Below, piece after piece: positions 35,142-44,094 of a stretch of 64,000 nt of DNA. The notes under the pieces were generated by a model. That model worked only from the letters and a program-made list of their open reading frames with translations. It did not search any database and was not told where the DNA came from. Position numbers and translations under genes: made by a program. The DNA comes from Rhizobium binae. Lineage in GTDB: Bacteria; Pseudomonadota; Alphaproteobacteria; Rhizobiales; Rhizobiaceae. The stretch is taken from the NCBI RefSeq assembly GCF_017357225.1, contig NZ_CP071606.1:186001-250000 (forward strand), written 5' to 3'. Position 1 is the stretch's first letter. Every line of letters starts with the position of its first letter.

Positions 35142-35564
35142 AAAATCGCGCTTACAATCAAGGGGCGCAAGCGCCACATCATTGTCGACACGCTGGGGCT
35201 GATGGTCGGTCTGATCGTGCATGGCGCGGACATTCAGGATCGCGACGGGGCATCCGACCTTCTGAAATCGATCCGCCACCGCTGGCCCTGGCTCCGGCAT
35301 GTCGGCTATGCGGGCGACAAGCTGAAAGGGAGACTGGCGAAGATCGGCCAGTGGACGATGGAAATCGTCAAGCGTTCCGATAAGGCCGAGGGCTTCACCG
35401 TCCTGCCGCGCCGCTGGGTGGTGGAACGGACCTTCGCTTGGCTCGGTCGTTGCCGTAGACTGGCCAAGGATTGGGAGAAAACGATCGCCTCCGCCTAAGC
35501 ATGGATCACAATCGCCCACATCCGCATGCTCACACGGCGGCTCGCAAGATACAGATATTGCTGA
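35142..35564 (+). pseudogene. IS5-family transposase, C-terminal fragment
   Basis: IKGRKRHIIVDTLGLMVGLI begins the readable part; RRWVVERTFAWLGRCRRLAK carries the catalytic Glu. HVGYAGDKL lacks the usual FADG, so the second catalytic Asp is deleted. A TAA at 35496-35498 interrupts before AWITIAHIRMLTRRLA and the true stop at 35562-35564. Degenerate remnant directly after the IS66 piece. Confidence 0.8.
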
Positions 35565-36014
35565 GGTCTTTTTGAGTCAACCTCTAAGGGATTTACCTAG
35601 TTTCTGGTTTTGATCGCATGATCTTTCGATAAGATCCGCCCAATGATTAGAAGCATAAAAAATAGTTTGGACGTTCCCTGGTTGCTATTGACAACGTTTG
35701 CGAGAAAAAATAATTCACCATTAAGTTGAGAATTGCCACTTCACCTTTGAATTTTGGAAATTTTGGCGTGCGATCCTGGAATCGTTCATGCGAATAATTT
35801 ATTTTTGATCTCTTGAATTTATCCCCAGCGGATAACGGGATCAGCAGGAGCTTAAGATGAATTCTCAAGTGTCGTGCCGCTTAAACCCCTTCGAATTCGG
35901 ATAATGACTGCGACAGTATTTATGAAGAATAGCGCTTGCCGATGCTATTGTGTATTAGTTTTATTCGGACAAAGATTAAGAATAATCCATTACGCCGTAT
36001 TGTGGGGCGCAACC

Positions 36015-36337
36015 ATGAATAAAACGCATGCCTTAAGAATATCTATGATTATACTGTCCATAATCTACTTTGTTGCTTGTACTCGCTTCTCAGGCAAATA
36101 GCACTTTATCAAAGTATATCAGAAGAAGTACTCGGCGCATTTCAACCTAATGGTTCTATCGCCGGAATGATCATAGTGTCTCCGCAGGTTTATATACTGC
36201 TTATATTGGCGGCATTCTTGCATATTATGAGAGAAAGGCGCGACGTGATAAGAAAAACAATGCGTCTCTGGTCTGTAATATTTATAGCTGGCTCAGCATG
36301 GAGCGCTATTCTCATATATTTTATTAACAACGGCTGA
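36015..36337 (+). pseudogene. AT-rich hypothetical membrane protein, probably frameshifted
   Basis: MNKTHALRISMIILSIIYFV (from 36015) appears to continue, after a shift near 36077, as YSLLRQIALYQSISEEVLGA with TM segments VSPQVYILLILAAFLHIM and SVIFIAGSAWSAILIYF. Stop at 36337. Codon use is AT-rich, unlike the genes around. 35565-36014 shows no gene I can support, only AT-rich sequence. Confidence 0.38.
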
Positions 36338-36360
36338 TTCCTAAAGGGAGATATATATCA

Positions 36361-36465
36361 TGGCGGAGCCCACATCACTATTCACACGGGGAACAACAGA
36401 CTTTATCCAGCGGAATGCATTTCTTGCCGAGACCGTTGCTATAGCGGTTCTGGAAAAGGACTGAT
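36361..36465 (+). CDS. Tiny open frame with good ribosome site
   Basis: 34 codons, MAEPTSLFTRGTTDFIQRNA..., preceded by AAAGGGAGATATATATC. Possibly the intact start of a truncated gene. Its end overlaps the minus-strand gene end at 36439. No family recognised. Confidence 0.25.
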
Positions 36466-36912
36466 CGGCTTCGGTGCAGGTCCACGCGGTGCGAAAGCTG
36501 AGTGAGCAGCATTGTCGCCTTCGCCGACGCGATGCGGCTTTCTGGTTGAGGAGGCGGTGATTGTCTTTTTGTCTTGATCTGATTTCTTAGAGCGAAGGGT
36601 CTGCTTCCGAGTTTTTAGGTCTTCGACAGCCGGCGGTGCGCCTAGCCATCGGATGATCGCATCCAAGCCTGGCCGCATCTGCTTTTTCAGTTCTGTCGTC
36701 AACTCGGCTTCGATCCCACACGCCTGACCGATCGTCGTCCAGTCGATATGGCCATTCAGGAGCGGGGGCGATTTTCGATAGATGATGAAACTGACTAGGT
36801 AGGGCCGAATATTCTCCAGTACCCTTTTGGACGCAATCAGCGCGATACGCAGCTCGCAGAATTCTAATATCTTTCGCTGAAAATGACGTGATAAAAGGTC
36901 GTTTTTGGTCAT
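36439..36912 (-). CDS. Hypothetical protein, probably C-terminally truncated
   Basis: 157 residues. The N-terminal half (FCELRIALIASKRVLENIRP... IDWTTIGQACGIE) resembles the opening of a longer rhizobial plasmid protein of unknown role; it is followed by a low-complexity basic linker and RGPAPKPISPFPEPL, where the frame stops abruptly. In the longer relatives as I recall them, further domains follow the PEPL segment, hence the suspicion of truncation. Confidence 0.4.
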   Translation of the reverse strand: MTKNDLLSRHFQRKILEFCELRIALIASKRVLENIRPYLVSFIIYRKSPPLLNGHIDWTTIGQACGIEAELTTELKKQMRPGLDAIIRWLGAPPAVEDLKTRKQTLRSKKSDQDKKTITASSTRKPHRVGEGDNAAHSAFAPRGPAPKPISPFPEPL

Positions 36913-37075
36913 GCTCTTTCCGTTTCTCTCGGCGTTAATCCCGAGGGCGAGCGGGAATATGAGGTGAGCTTTAAGAAAGGATGTACCGGGTCTGACACGG
37001 TGAATGTTGCCTCATCAGCATTATCCCTTTACTCAGATCACTCTGGATCAGCGCTCTGGACTTCGTGTCTCCGCG

Positions 37076-37138
37076 TTAATTAAGCGCGCTTATCTAAGTC
37101 TGTGGCTTAATTAAATGAAAAGCGTCTTGCTTAAATAA
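37076..37138. promoter_or_regulatory. Repeated GCTTAAWTAA boxes upstream of fic
   Basis: TTAATTAAGC (37076-37085), GCTTAATTAA (37105-37114) and GCTTAAATAA (37129-37138): one inverted pair and one direct pair start-to-start 24 bp, ending 23 bp before the Fic start. Candidate operator for the protein's own C-terminal winged helix. Confidence 0.4.
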
Positions 37139-37160
37139 CGAGCGAGCCCGATAGTGGGTT

Positions 37161-38342
37161 ATGTCAGATTCCCAATCCAAAAATCGCTTGGGTCGCTTCG
37201 TCGAGACGACCGCTGCCAGTGAAACAGTATCGGCTTTCGTACCTCCACCTTTGCCGCCCGAACCGGCGATCGATGTGCTTTCATTGCTGGAGCGTCTCAG
37301 CTTGGCTGAGCGCGCGCTAGGACGCTTGGATGGCATCACAATGCTGCTGCCGCGACAGGAGCTGTTTCTCTATATGTATGTGAGAAAGGAAGCTGTTCTC
37401 TCCTCGCAGATCGAAGGAACGCAGTCGACGCTTTCCGATCTCTTGCGGTTTGAAACCGAAGCTCAGGCCGGGCAACCGGTTGATGATATCCGTGAAGTCT
37501 CCAACTATGTCGATGCCATGATGTATGGTTTGGAGCGGCTGGAAACGCTGCCCATGTCATTGCGTCTGATCCGCGAAATGCATGCCAGACTCCTACAAAG
37601 TGGACGAGGTGGCTCCAAGGATCCAGGAGAGTTCCGCCGCTCGCAAAATTGGATTGGTGGTACGCGCCCCGGTAACGCACTCTTTGTGCCGCCACCCCTC
37701 ACTGAAATGGCCGGTTGCCTGGATGCTTTCGAGCACTTCATCCATGACGACCGATCGCGGCTACCAGCGCTGATCAAAGCCGGCCTGCTGCATGTGCAGT
37801 TTGAAACAATCCATCCTTTTCTCGATGGCAATGGTCGTATCGGCCGGCTGCTCGTAACCCTATATCTCTGCATGAACGGCGTTCTGAGAAAGCCGCTGCT
37901 ATACCTCAGCCTTTACCTGAAGTCCCATCGGCGAGAATACTATCGGCTACTGCAAGAGGTTCGCGAACAGGGAAACTGGGAAGCCTGGCTAGACTTTTTC
38001 CTGGCCGGCGTGGCCGATACAGCCAATCAGGCTTTTGAGGCCGCGACTCAGATCGTCGCTCTTTTCAAGGAAGATCGGGAGCGGATCACTATGGAGAGTG
38101 ATAGAGCAGGGTCGGCGCTACGCATTCACGAGCTTTTCCAGCAGAATCCTTTTCACACGGCGAACCAGATTGTCCAGATTACAGGTTTGTCTGCGCCAAC
38201 GGTCAACGCAGCGCTCGCCGATCTCGAGCGCTTAGGCATCGTTGATGAAGTAACCGGCCGCAAGCGAGGTCGCGTATTCAGCTATCGAAGATATCTTGCA
38301 ATTCTAAGCGAAGGCACCGATCCTCTACCCCTCAGTTCATGA
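37161..38342 (+). CDS. Fic-family protein (AMP-transferase) with N-terminal inhibitory motif
   Basis: 393 residues. An N-terminal Fic_N/DUF4172-like region holds SSQIEG at residues 81-86, the (S/T)xxxE(G/N) inhibitory-helix motif of class II Fic proteins (Glu85). The catalytic Fic motif is HPFLDGNGRIGR with His218. The C-terminal 70 residues form a winged helix (QITGLSAPTVNAALADLERL). Fic enzymes usually transfer AMP to Ser/Thr/Tyr of targets. Full length and intact; target unknown. It sits alone at the right edge of the mobile region. Confidence 0.87.
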   Translation: MSDSQSKNRLGRFVETTAASETVSAFVPPPLPPEPAIDVLSLLERLSLAERALGRLDGITMLLPRQELFLYMYVRKEAVLSSQIEGTQSTLSDLLRFETEAQAGQPVDDIREVSNYVDAMMYGLERLETLPMSLRLIREMHARLLQSGRGGSKDPGEFRRSQNWIGGTRPGNALFVPPPLTEMAGCLDAFEHFIHDDRSRLPALIKAGLLHVQFETIHPFLDGNGRIGRLLVTLYLCMNGVLRKPLLYLSLYLKSHRREYYRLLQEVREQGNWEAWLDFFLAGVADTANQAFEAATQIVALFKEDRERITMESDRAGSALRIHELFQQNPFHTANQIVQITGLSAPTVNAALADLERLGIVDEVTGRKRGRVFSYRRYLAILSEGTDPLPLSS

Positions 38343-38426
38343 CAAATTGATGGATCGATGGTTCTATTTGCATCGCGGCGGACACAAGCGCTCATGTTAA
38401 TACGAAAGCACTACCGCCGGATCAAT

Positions 38427-39170
38427 TCACGAGAAATTCTCGAGCACGGCCATGAACGTGTGCCGGTCACCCTGTCCTTCGGTCAGGCGCACGCGCCCCT
38501 CGATGTCTGCTAGGTGATGATCCATTAGGTCCTGCGCTTTGGCGAGATCCTTCGCTTTCAGCGCCGTAACGATCATGCGATGGTGATCGGCGCCGCAATC
38601 GTCTTTGCGGTCTTCCTCGTAGAGAGCCATCACGAGGGAAAGGCGCGCGACGACCTTCGAGAGCATCTCCGTCAGCACCGGGTTGCCGGCGAGATCGGCC
38701 AGCACGATGTGGAATTTTCCGGACAGAACCGTCTTCGATTTCTCGTCACCATGGCGATGAATGTGCTCCTCCTCGTCCGTCAACCTTTCGAGGGCATCCA
38801 GTTCGTCGGATGTGGCTCGAAGGATGACGAGTTCCAGGAGCATCCGTTCCAGCTTCCGGCGTGCCTCGAACAGGTTCTTCGCCTGCTCGATGCTCGGTTC
38901 GGCAACGAAGGTGCCACGGTTCCTCTTGCGCTCCAGAAGATGGTCGCTTTCGAGCACTCCGAGTGCGCCGCGGACGACGGTCCGGCTGACGCCGAAATGC
39001 TCGGCGATCGCCTCTTCGAGGATCTTGGTGCCCGGCTTCAGCGCGCCTTCGCCGATCGCCGCCGCCAGCGTGTTGCGGATGCGCTCGGAGACGTCGTCAT
39101 TATCGACGGTCTCTGTCGTGCCATTCGTCGTGGCGGGGACGGCTTTCAGGTTTTGGCGACGCGTCTTCTT
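38427..39170 (-). CDS. GntR-family (FCD) transcriptional regulator
   Basis: 247 residues from MKKTRRQN (39170, AGAGGAAAC upstream). Winged helix at about residues 28-95 (EEAIAEHFGVSRTVVRGALG), then the all-helical FCD effector domain with metal-type His in GKFHIVLADLAGNPVL, DHHRMIVTALKAKDLAKA and LMDHHL. First of a minus-strand block with an epimerase and an ABC transporter, probably its targets. Confidence 0.87.
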   Translation of the reverse strand, partial: KKTRRQNLKAVPATTNGTTETVDNDDVSERIRNTLAAAIGEGALKPGTKILEEAIAEHFGVSRTVVRGALGVLESDHLLERKRNRGTFVAEPSIEQAKNLFEARRKLERMLLELVILRATSDELDALERLTDEEEHIHRHGDEKSKTVLSGKFHIVLADLAGNPVLTEMLSKVVARLSLVMALYEEDRKDDCGADHHRMIVTALKAKDLAKAQDLMDHHLADIEGRVRLTEGQGDRHTFMAVLENFS

Positions 39171-39342
39171 CATGTTTCCTCTCCGGACCCATCCATGAGC
39201 TCGGGCCTGCACAAACAGCAACGATCGACTCGATATCGGTATGCTGCAATTATTTCCATAAGAATGTTCGTGCGCAATTCATTGGTGCCACATAACTGGC
39301 ATGTGGCGTCGGCGACCGAGGCCGCCAACGCCATCACGAACG

Positions 39343-40473
39343 TCAGGCCGCCTTCCGGTTCGTTGCCGCCGTGTTCAGGGCGATCCCCTTGTCCTTGCAG
39401 ATCGTCTCGATACGACGTGCCGACTGCCTGATGAAGGCGATCGCCTCGTCGAAGCCGTAGGACTGTTGCTCATAGGTTGGATAGCCATACTGGCTGGCTT
39501 CGTAAGTTTCCCAGTCCGGGACCGCGCCGGATGCGACGCGCGTCTCATAGGCATCCACCAGCGCCATGTAGGCGCCGAGCTCCTCGGCCGTGAGATCGGG
39601 ATGGCCTGCGCGCCAAATGGGGTCGTCGATCTGGATGCACTGGCGCGGATTGGCCTTTCGCGGCCTGTCGGCGACGGAGGCTGCGACCTCCAGCGAGAGG
39701 TTGAGCGCGGGGTTGGCTTCGGCGAGGATCGGCAGGATGGTCTCGAAATCGACGATACCGCCGCCGACGGGCCGGGTCTGGAAGTCGAGGCCGCCGGGCG
39801 CGCGGCCGACATAGGCGTCCTTGATATGCGTCTGACGGACGAAGGGGGCGAGGCGCTTGGCCGCGAAGACCGGATGCTCGGCCCGCTGCAGGCCATTGGC
39901 GGTGTCGAAGACGGCGCCGACGCAATCTGGGCCGACCTTCTCGATCAGCCGCAGGATCTCGAAGGAAGTGATCTCGTCATGGGTTTCGATGTTCAGGTGT
40001 GCGCCATGCGCGCGAGCGACCGGCGCAAGCTTCTGCAGAACCTTCTCGATGCCGATCAACTGCTCTTCCCAGGTGATGTCGGTCCGGAAACGGTCATTGG
40101 CCAGCCGGCCGCGATATTCGGACTTGAAGTTGCCGGGTGCGACCCAGAGCTCGAAGCAACCGATGGCGGCGCTCGCCTCGATCATCCGCGTGAAGCCGGC
40201 GATGATGTCGCCGCCGCCGGCAGCTCTCAGAGCCGGTTCCTCGGCGCTGCAATAGGGATTGATCTTGCCGACGCCGCTTTCGAGGTAGAGGCCAAGTTCA
40301 TCGGCCTTCGCCCTGATATCGCGCAGTTCGCCGATGTCGAGCGTCGGGCTCATGTCCAGCGCCGTCGAAAAGAAGATGCCCGAAAGCCCGAGCTCCTTGA
40401 CGTGGTCGAGGCTGCCGAGCGGGCCGCGCTTCTTCGATTCCGGCAGTTTGATATTGTCGATGCCAAGCTTCAT
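39343..40473 (-). CDS. Sugar phosphate isomerase/epimerase (TIM barrel)
   Basis: 376 residues, xylose-isomerase-like TIM barrel (AP endonuclease family 2). Probable metal ligands lie in LNIETHDEITS (Glu/His), GAVFDTANGL (Asp) and QTHIKDAYVG (His/Asp). Such enzymes isomerise or epimerise sugars, inosose or hydroxypyruvate-like compounds; the specific substrate is not readable. Same strand as, and 68 bp after, the ABC permease gene in transcription order. Confidence 0.82.
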   Translation of the reverse strand: MKLGIDNIKLPESKKRGPLGSLDHVKELGLSGIFFSTALDMSPTLDIGELRDIRAKADELGLYLESGVGKINPYCSAEEPALRAAGGGDIIAGFTRMIEASAAIGCFELWVAPGNFKSEYRGRLANDRFRTDITWEEQLIGIEKVLQKLAPVARAHGAHLNIETHDEITSFEILRLIEKVGPDCVGAVFDTANGLQRAEHPVFAAKRLAPFVRQTHIKDAYVGRAPGGLDFQTRPVGGGIVDFETILPILAEANPALNLSLEVAASVADRPRKANPRQCIQIDDPIWRAGHPDLTAEELGAYMALVDAYETRVASGAVPDWETYEASQYGYPTYEQQSYGFDEAIAFIRQSARRIETICKDKGIALNTAATNRKAA

Positions 40474-40541
40474 GTTGGACTCCTTGTCGTTTCCTGACAG
40501 ACCTCGCTGCTCTGGCGAGGCCCTTCGTTATTGGTTGGTCC

Positions 40542-41417
40542 TCAGGCGCGTTTCGCGTCGCGGCGCTTGTCGGCGCCGCTGCGGAATTTGGGCTGGAGGG
40601 TCTTTTCGAGATAGTGCTGGCCGATCGACGCCACCGTCGTGATCGCGAGGTACCAGATGGAGGCGACGAACAGCAGTTCGATCACCAGGAAGTTGCGGGC
40701 GTAGATGACCTGCGCCTGCGTCAGCAGGTCCTGCATGCCGATGACGGAGACGATGGCGCTCGCCTTCAGCATGCCGATCGCCTGATTGCCGGTCGGCGGG
40801 ACGATGAGGCGTGCGGCTTGCGGCAGGATGATCGTCCGGAACGTCTGCCGGGGCTTCAATCCGAGTGCCGTCGCCGCCTCGCGCTGCCCGCGGTCGATGG
40901 CTAGAAGGCCGCTGCGGATGATTTCCGACATGTTGGCTGCCTCGTGCAGCCCGAGCGCCAGGAAGCCTGCGAGCGCTGGCGTGACGAGGTCGTTGATCGA
41001 GATGCTGTAGTGTCCCACCCCGACCTGCGGAATGAAGAGCGCGATATTGAACCAGAGGAAGATCTGGACGATCAGCGGCACGCCGCGAAACCACCAGACG
41101 AAGCCTGCGGCAATCGCCTTCAGAACGATGTTGGTCGACGTCGCCATGACGGCGAGAAGGCAGCCGAGGCCGATGCCGAAGACCATGGCGCCAGCCGTCA
41201 GCTCCAGCGTCAGAAGCACGCCGCGCAGGATCGAAGGATGCACGAGATAGCGCGGGATCTCGGACCATTGCACGCTCTGGCTCTGCGCGACGACGCTGCC
41301 GAGAAGCACCAGCGCGAGGATCGCGCTGGCACCGGTTGCGAACTGTCCCCACTTGATCGACCGCATGGCCGGTGGCGGCAGGCTCATTGTCGTTGTCTGT
41401 GCGGAGAACAGTGCCAT
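40542..41417 (-). CDS. Polar amino-acid-type ABC permease (HisMQ/GlnP family)
   Basis: 291 residues; starts MALFSAQTTTMSLPPPAM. HEAANMSEIIRSGLLAIDRG then QREAATALGLKPRQTFRTII is the EAA loop of amino-acid permeases. Five or six TM segments. A long upstream in-frame extension overlaps the binding-protein gene and is rejected; 41417 lies 5 bp after that gene's stop. No cognate GlnQ-type ATPase is encoded in this block. Confidence 0.87.
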   Translation of the reverse strand: MALFSAQTTTMSLPPPAMRSIKWGQFATGASAILALVLLGSVVAQSQSVQWSEIPRYLVHPSILRGVLLTLELTAGAMVFGIGLGCLLAVMATSTNIVLKAIAAGFVWWFRGVPLIVQIFLWFNIALFIPQVGVGHYSISINDLVTPALAGFLALGLHEAANMSEIIRSGLLAIDRGQREAATALGLKPRQTFRTIILPQAARLIVPPTGNQAIGMLKASAIVSVIGMQDLLTQAQVIYARNFLVIELLFVASIWYLAITTVASIGQHYLEKTLQPKFRSGADKRRDAKRA

Positions 41418-41422
41418 TGGGT

Positions 41423-42352
41423 TCACTCCGCGGGCATGCTGGCGGCGTCGTTGACCTTGACAGTCTTCACCGCGAGCGGGCCGAGGCTCCACTTCTTCAT
41501 GATCGTCTCGTAGGCGCCGCTGTCGACCATCTGCTGCAGGGCGGCGACGAGGGTGTCGCGGAGCTCCGGATTGTCCTTTGCCGTCAGCATGCCGAGATAG
41601 CCGGCGGCAAGACGGATATGGGGAAGCGCCTGCAGGCCCTTGCCGTTGCCGGTCTGGTGTTCGGTCGTGTAAACGCTGGTCGCGTAGCCGTTGACGGTGG
41701 CGTCGGCACGGCCGGTGCGCACCGCCTGTAGCACGTCGGGCATCTTCGGGATCGCCATGATGTCGATCGGCGTCTTGCACTTCGCCGAGGCGGCCTCGAC
41801 CATCTTGCCCTGGAAGGTGCCGACCGGAACGGCGACCTTCTTGCCGCAGAGGTCTTCCATGCTCTTGATGTCGAGCGGGTTGTCCTTCATCGTCATGATC
41901 GTGGTGGCGTCGTACATGTAGTCGATGACATCGACCTGCTTTTCCAGCTCGACATCGTCATTGATGCCGGAGATCGTCATGTCGAAGCGCTTGGACAGGA
42001 TGGCGGGAACGATGGCAGCACCTGCGCCGACATCCGTCATCTGGACGTCGAGGCCGAGGATCACGCCGAGGGCTGCGGCGATATCGGCGTCGATGCCGAC
42101 AAGTTTGCCGTCATCGTCGTGGAAACTGATCGGCGGGGTCAGGTCGGTCGCGACCTTTAGTACGCCCGATGCCTTGATGGAAGCGGGAAGACTGTCCGCC
42201 AGCTTCTGCGTCAGCGCCACGCCGGGGAGTTTGGCAACCTCAGCCCCTGCCATCTTCTCTGCTGCGCTTTCTGCGGCATGGGCGGACAGCGCCATGAGAG
42301 TGACGAGCGCGGTGGCGATGCCGTCCTTCAGGATTGTCTGCACGTTCTTCAT
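41423..42352 (-). CDS. Polar amino-acid-type ABC substrate-binding protein
   Basis: 309 residues, signal peptide MKNVQTILKDGIATALVTLM ending near AHAAES. Family 3 binding-protein motifs: GVLKVATDLTPPISFHDDDG (opening strand), ISGINDDVELEK and GYATSVYTTEH. The start at 42352 is chosen over an upstream in-frame ATG because only it gives a signal peptide. First gene of the minus-strand transport unit. Confidence 0.88.
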   Translation of the reverse strand: MKNVQTILKDGIATALVTLMALSAHAAESAAEKMAGAEVAKLPGVALTQKLADSLPASIKASGVLKVATDLTPPISFHDDDGKLVGIDADIAAALGVILGLDVQMTDVGAGAAIVPAILSKRFDMTISGINDDVELEKQVDVIDYMYDATTIMTMKDNPLDIKSMEDLCGKKVAVPVGTFQGKMVEAASAKCKTPIDIMAIPKMPDVLQAVRTGRADATVNGYATSVYTTEHQTGNGKGLQALPHIRLAAGYLGMLTAKDNPELRDTLVAALQQMVDSGAYETIMKKWSLGPLAVKTVKVNDAASMPAE

Positions 42353-42751
42353 GGGATCCCTTTTTCGATTTTGCCATGCATGAATTCTCTGGGATCTTCC
42401 AAGCAATCACCGTGCCAGTTCACCTTCGCGACATCAAGCGATTGAATCTGAACGTGTAAATATTCGACGCGTTTCTCCGAACAAAGTTTCGCATATTATT
42501 TCGCATGATTGTTTGAAATAACAATGATTAAAAAATTGCCCTTGCGTCGATTTTCTGGGCGAAAGCCGCCGCAAGCCTCGCTTTTTCCCTCCTGCCTGTT
42601 CTCTTGCTGATGGATGATGGCCGGCGAGATTGTCTGTTTCCCGCCTGGCGAGGCGGCCATCAAGTCGATAAATGAGCAGAATTCTGCACGATATCGAACA
42701 TTTATGGCAAAACTTTACGCAAAATAAATTCCAAACTAAATGTCGGAATTT

Positions 42752-42806
42752 TATAATCAGAAACTTTCGCAACTTTGTAAATCATTAAAATATCTCTATA
42801 ATCAGA
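42752..42806. promoter_or_regulatory. Repeated TATAATCAGA boxes in the divergent spacer
   Basis: TATAATCAGA at 42752-42761 and again at 42797-42806, 45 bp apart, each followed by TTCGCAACTTTG- or TTGCGCCTTTG-like sequence. The second contains a perfect -10 TATAAT (42797-42802). They lie in the AT-rich 574-bp gap 42353-42926 between two divergent ABC operons, which holds no gene. Confidence 0.4.
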
Positions 42807-42926
42807 TAGTTGCGCCTTTGTCTGTCGTCATTCTTCGAATCTGGCACGGCCCTTGCAATTCCCTTTCCATGAACATGCTCCGGCGTTGGAGCGCTCATTG
42901 ACACCACGCAAGATCAGGGAAGCCAC

Positions 42927-44039
42927 ATGCTGGATATCGCAAAGACTACCGATCGTAAGCGGCTCAGTGTTCGGGGCGTTACCCACAGCTATGGCGGCCA
43001 GAATGCCGTCAGCGACATATCCTTCGATATCGAGGCCGGCGAGATCGTTGCGCTTCTGGGGCCGAGTGGCTGCGGCAAGTCGACGGTGCTGAGGGCGATC
43101 GCCGGCCTCATTCAGCCGAAGGCGGGCCGCATGGTGCTCGGCGACAACGACCTTGCCAATGTCTCCGCCCGCGCACGGGGCATCGGCATGGTCTTCCAGA
43201 ACTATGCCCTGTTCCCGCATCTGACCGTTGCGGAAAACATCGCCTATCCGCTCGCCTGCCAGAAAGTGCCGCGTGCGGAGCGAAACGCGCGGGTCGAGGA
43301 GATGCTCTCGCTCGTCCGGCTCGATGGTTATGGCAACCGCCTGCCGCGTGAGCTCTCGGGTGGGCAGCAGCAGCGTGTCGCCGTCGCCCGCGCTATCGCG
43401 GGCCGCCCGTCGCTGCTGCTGCTCGACGAACCCTTCGGCGCGCTCGACCGGGCATTACGCTTCGACCTGCAGGTCGAGCTCCTCCATCTGCAGAAGACAC
43501 TCGGCATCACCACGCTGATCGTCACCCACGACCAGGAAGAAGCCCAGAGCCTCGCGAGCCGCCTGGTGCTGATGAACAAGGGCAATGTCGAGCAGATCGA
43601 CACGCCAATGGCAGTCTACGACAGGCCGAAGACCCTGTTCGTCAACACCTTCATCGGCCAGACCAATGTTCTCCATGGCACTGTTGCCGAACTCGGCGAA
43701 GGTAGCACAGTCATCGCTCTGAAGAGTGGCGAAAACCTCGTCCTGCCGCGCCGCCTAAGTTTCACCACAGGCTCGGATGTCACAATCACCTTCCGGCCCG
43801 AAGAGGTCCGCCTGATGACGCAGCCAGGCGTGAACGCGCTTGCCGCGCGCGTCACCGTTTCCGTGCCGCTCGGCCCGACGCTGATCCACGACCTCGTGCT
43901 CGATGACGGCACTAGCCTGCGCGCCTCCGAGGTGCGCGGTCCCGGCACCGCCATTCCCGATATCGGTGCCCAGCTCTTCGCAGAGATCGACACCCGCAGG
44001 TGTCACGTATTTCCGGCCGAACCGGAAAGCATCCAGTGA
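42927..44039 (+). CDS. ABC transporter ATP-binding protein (PotA-like)
   Basis: 370 residues: Walker A GPSGCGKST near residue 46, QNYALFPH near 91, signature LSGGQQQR near 144, Walker B LLLLDEP near 164, VTHDQEE near 199 and a TOBE domain (ITFRPEEVRL). First gene of a plus-strand operon ATPase - binding protein - two permeases - M24 peptidase - flavin-reductase-like. Confidence 0.9.
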   Translation: MLDIAKTTDRKRLSVRGVTHSYGGQNAVSDISFDIEAGEIVALLGPSGCGKSTVLRAIAGLIQPKAGRMVLGDNDLANVSARARGIGMVFQNYALFPHLTVAENIAYPLACQKVPRAERNARVEEMLSLVRLDGYGNRLPRELSGGQQQRVAVARAIAGRPSLLLLDEPFGALDRALRFDLQVELLHLQKTLGITTLIVTHDQEEAQSLASRLVLMNKGNVEQIDTPMAVYDRPKTLFVNTFIGQTNVLHGTVAELGEGSTVIALKSGENLVLPRRLSFTTGSDVTITFRPEEVRLMTQPGVNALAARVTVSVPLGPTLIHDLVLDDGTSLRASEVRGPGTAIPDIGAQLFAEIDTRRCHVFPAEPESIQ

Positions 44040-44094
44040 ATGCCCCCTTTGGATGCCCAGAGAATGAACAACGACAACCAACAGAGGTGACAGC

